This document shows, piece by piece, positions 62,692 through 64,000 of a stretch of 64,000 bases of DNA. Made by a program: the position numbers and the translations under genes. Under the pieces are notes generated by a model. The model was given only the letters and a program-made list of their open reading frames with translations, was not told the origin of the DNA and made no database searches. This stretch comes from Streptomyces ochraceiscleroticus (GTDB taxonomy: Bacteria; Actinomycetota; Actinomycetes; Streptomycetales; Streptomycetaceae): contig NZ_JOAX01000017.1 of assembly GCF_000720485.1 (NCBI RefSeq), positions 62,001 through 126,000 of the forward strand. Direction: 5' to 3'. The first letter of the stretch is position 1, and each line of letters begins with the position of its first letter.

Positions 62692-63624
62692 GTGCTGAGC
62701 TACTTCCTGGCCGTGCTCGCCGCCTGCGCCAACGCGGCCGCCTCGGTGCTGCAGCGGCGCGCCAGCCGCGATCTGCCGGGCGAGGACAGCCTGCGGCCGC
62801 AGTTGATCCTCCATCTGCTGCGCCGCCCGGTGTGGTTCGCCGGCTTCCTCTGCGTGATCCTGGGCTTCGTCCTGCAGGCGGCCGCGCTGGCGACCGGCAG
62901 CCTGTCGGTCGTCCAGCCCATCCTCGTCGTCGAACTGCCGGCGACGCTGCTGCTGGCGTCGTGGGTCTTCCACACCCGGCTGCACCGCCGCGAGTGGCTG
63001 TCCGCCGTGGGCATGACCGGCGGGCTCGCCGCCCTGCTGTACTTCCTCTCGCCCGCCCCCGGGAACGGCGAGGAGGCGGGCTGGGAGGCGTGGACGGTGG
63101 GCGTCGGCGTGAACCTCTCCTTCGTCGTCGCCACCGTGGAGTGGGGCCGCCGCCAGCCGCCGGCGCTCCCGGGCGGCGCCAGCCGCAGGGCGGCCGCCTT
63201 CGGCGTGGCGGCCGGCTGCCAGTTCGGGCTGACGGCCGCCTTCATGAAGGGCGCGATGAGCCGTGAGGAAGAGGGCTTCTCCGCGGTCTTCGCGGCCTGG
63301 CAGCTCTACGCGATGGTCGCGGCCGGCATCCTCGCGATGTTCCTCCTCCAGTCCGCGCTGCACGCCGGCAATCTGCTCGCGGCCCAGCCCGGGCTGACCC
63401 TCTCCGACCCGCTGGTGGCCATCCTGTGGGGCTCCCTCGCCTTCGCGGAGCACGTGCGCGGCGGCTGGTACGTCGTGCCGGCCGTGGCGGGCGGCGCGCT
63501 GATCGCCGTCTCCGCGCTGGTACTGGCCCGCTCCCCGCTGCTCAAGGGCGAAGCGGCGCTGCGTGACGCGGCCCGGGTGCCCTCGGCCGAGCAGCAGCGC
63601 GCCGGCCGCCCCCCGGTGCGGTGA
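62692..63624 (+). CDS. DMT-superfamily permease (NIPA/EamA-like), first of a tandem pair
   Basis: 310 residues from GTG 62692, with AGGAAGGA upstream. About nine or ten helices, starting MLSYFLAVLAACANAAASVL, QRRASRD; DMT traits are FVLQAAALATGSLSVVQPIL and LLASWVFHTRLHRREWLSAV, repeated in the second half (LLAAQPGLTLSDPLVAILWG). Ends in a short hydrophilic tail. Related to the next gene; the pair may form a heteromer. Substrate not known. Confidence 0.88.
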   Translation: MLSYFLAVLAACANAAASVLQRRASRDLPGEDSLRPQLILHLLRRPVWFAGFLCVILGFVLQAAALATGSLSVVQPILVVELPATLLLASWVFHTRLHRREWLSAVGMTGGLAALLYFLSPAPGNGEEAGWEAWTVGVGVNLSFVVATVEWGRRQPPALPGGASRRAAAFGVAAGCQFGLTAAFMKGAMSREEEGFSAVFAAWQLYAMVAAGILAMFLLQSALHAGNLLAAQPGLTLSDPLVAILWGSLAFAEHVRGGWYVVPAVAGGALIAVSALVLARSPLLKGEAALRDAARVPSAEQQRAGRPPVR

Positions 63625-63626
63625 CC

Positions 63627-64000
63627 ATGATCTACCTCTACGGTGTCCTCGCCGCCTGCCTGTTGGGGCTGGGCTTCGTCCTGCAGCAGCACGCGGCACG
63701 GGAAGCGCCGCTGAAGGACATGCTCAGCTTCCGGCTGCTGCTGGACCTGATGAAGGTACCGCTGTGGCTCGCGGGGATCGGCTGCATGGTCGTCGGGCAG
63801 ATCTTCAGCGTGCTCGCGCTGAGCCACGGCGACCTGTCCCGGGTCGAGCCGCTGCTGGCCACGAACCTGCTCTTCGCCATGGTGCTCGCGCGGTGGCTGA
63901 GCGGGGAGCGGCTGGGCTGGTCGGGCTGGGCCGGCGTGCTCCTGCTCAGCGGTGGCGTGGCGGCCTTCATCGTCGCCGGGAGCCCGCACAGCGGGCCGGC
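63627..64000 (+). CDS. DMT-superfamily permease, second of a tandem pair (partial)
   Basis: Starts at ATG 63627, two bases after the previous stop, and runs off the window end; the first 124 residues are seen. Same opening as its neighbour: MIYLYGVLAACLLGLGFVLQ, QHAAREAPLKDMLSFRLLLD, GCMVVGQIFSVLALSHGDLS, RVEPLLATNLLFAMVLARWL. A paralogue produced by duplication, almost certainly co-transcribed. Confidence 0.85.
   Translation, partial: MIYLYGVLAACLLGLGFVLQQHAAREAPLKDMLSFRLLLDLMKVPLWLAGIGCMVVGQIFSVLALSHGDLSRVEPLLATNLLFAMVLARWLSGERLGWSGWAGVLLLSGGVAAFIVAGSPHSGP

Overview
This is about 64 kb of very GC-rich chromosome from a Streptomyces or close relative. The reasoning rests on strong third-position GC bias, frequent GTG/TTG starts, an RbpA gene behind a textbook SigR promoter, a GH18 chitinase behind DasR/chi-type repeats, a RamC-RamS-RamA-RamB-RamR (SapB-like) morphogen cluster, and actinobacterial families such as DUF6230/DUF6114. 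No tRNA, rRNA, CRISPR array, insertion sequence or prophage was seen; gene density is that of chromosome. The order YczR/YczE, GDPD, MFS, RbpA, FxsA, Ppm, Lnt ... acyl-CoA dehydrogenase, chitinase is, from memory, the order around SCO1416-SCO1431 in S. coelicolor.

Layout. 1-5.2 kb: hydrolase end, Tat-exported PhoD phosphatase with a likely PHO box, an unusual membrane/ACT/GNAT protein, and a trans-sulfuration-type PLP enzyme divergent from an Lrp regulator. 5.2-11.2 kb: STAS protein, a lysozyme-like-domain protein, a DeoR/alcohol dehydrogenase pair with its operator, and a FadH-type flavoenzyme followed by a PadR regulator. 11.2-19.1 kb: two divergent units (PrpD-like, CoA-transferase, acyl-CoA dehydrogenase | MFS, mesaconyl/itaconyl-CoA hydratase-like, CitE-like lyase, GntR) that look like an itaconate (methylene-succinate) catabolic cluster. 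19.1-27.1 kb: accessory stress and housekeeping genes (GNAT, TetR with tandem operators, NTF2-like, NmrA-like, aldehyde dehydrogenase, DJ-1/PfpI, MFS, DinB, histidine phosphatase). 27.3-29.1 kb: small membrane protein plus FtsK-like protein with a degenerate P-loop. 29.3-38.1 kb: conserved core (YczR/YczE, GDPD, MFS, RbpA, FxsA, Ppm, Lnt). 38.6-46.3 kb: amidohydrolase, Lrp, acyl-CoA dehydrogenase, chitinase, DUF6230/DUF6114.

46.4-53.5 kb is a complete class III lanthipeptide locus: LanKC synthetase, a 38-residue precursor that is easily missed, two ABC half-transporters and a convergent RamR-like regulator. The precursor keeps the SapB-type leader motif but has an altered first ring. 53.8-55.1 kb: two uncharacterised proteins. 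55.1-59.7 kb: acid-sugar catabolism (FadR-type regulator, L-fuconate dehydratase, MFS, FAH-family enzyme). 59.7-64 kb: envelope-type genes (MGDG/MurG-like glycosyltransferase, NodB deacetylase, SDR) and two tandem DMT permeases, the last cut by the window edge.

Cross-cutting observations include a 110-bp dispersed repeat (8251 and 35432) ending in a perfect TTATCCACA DnaA-box word, and several well-formed operators at divergent promoters.
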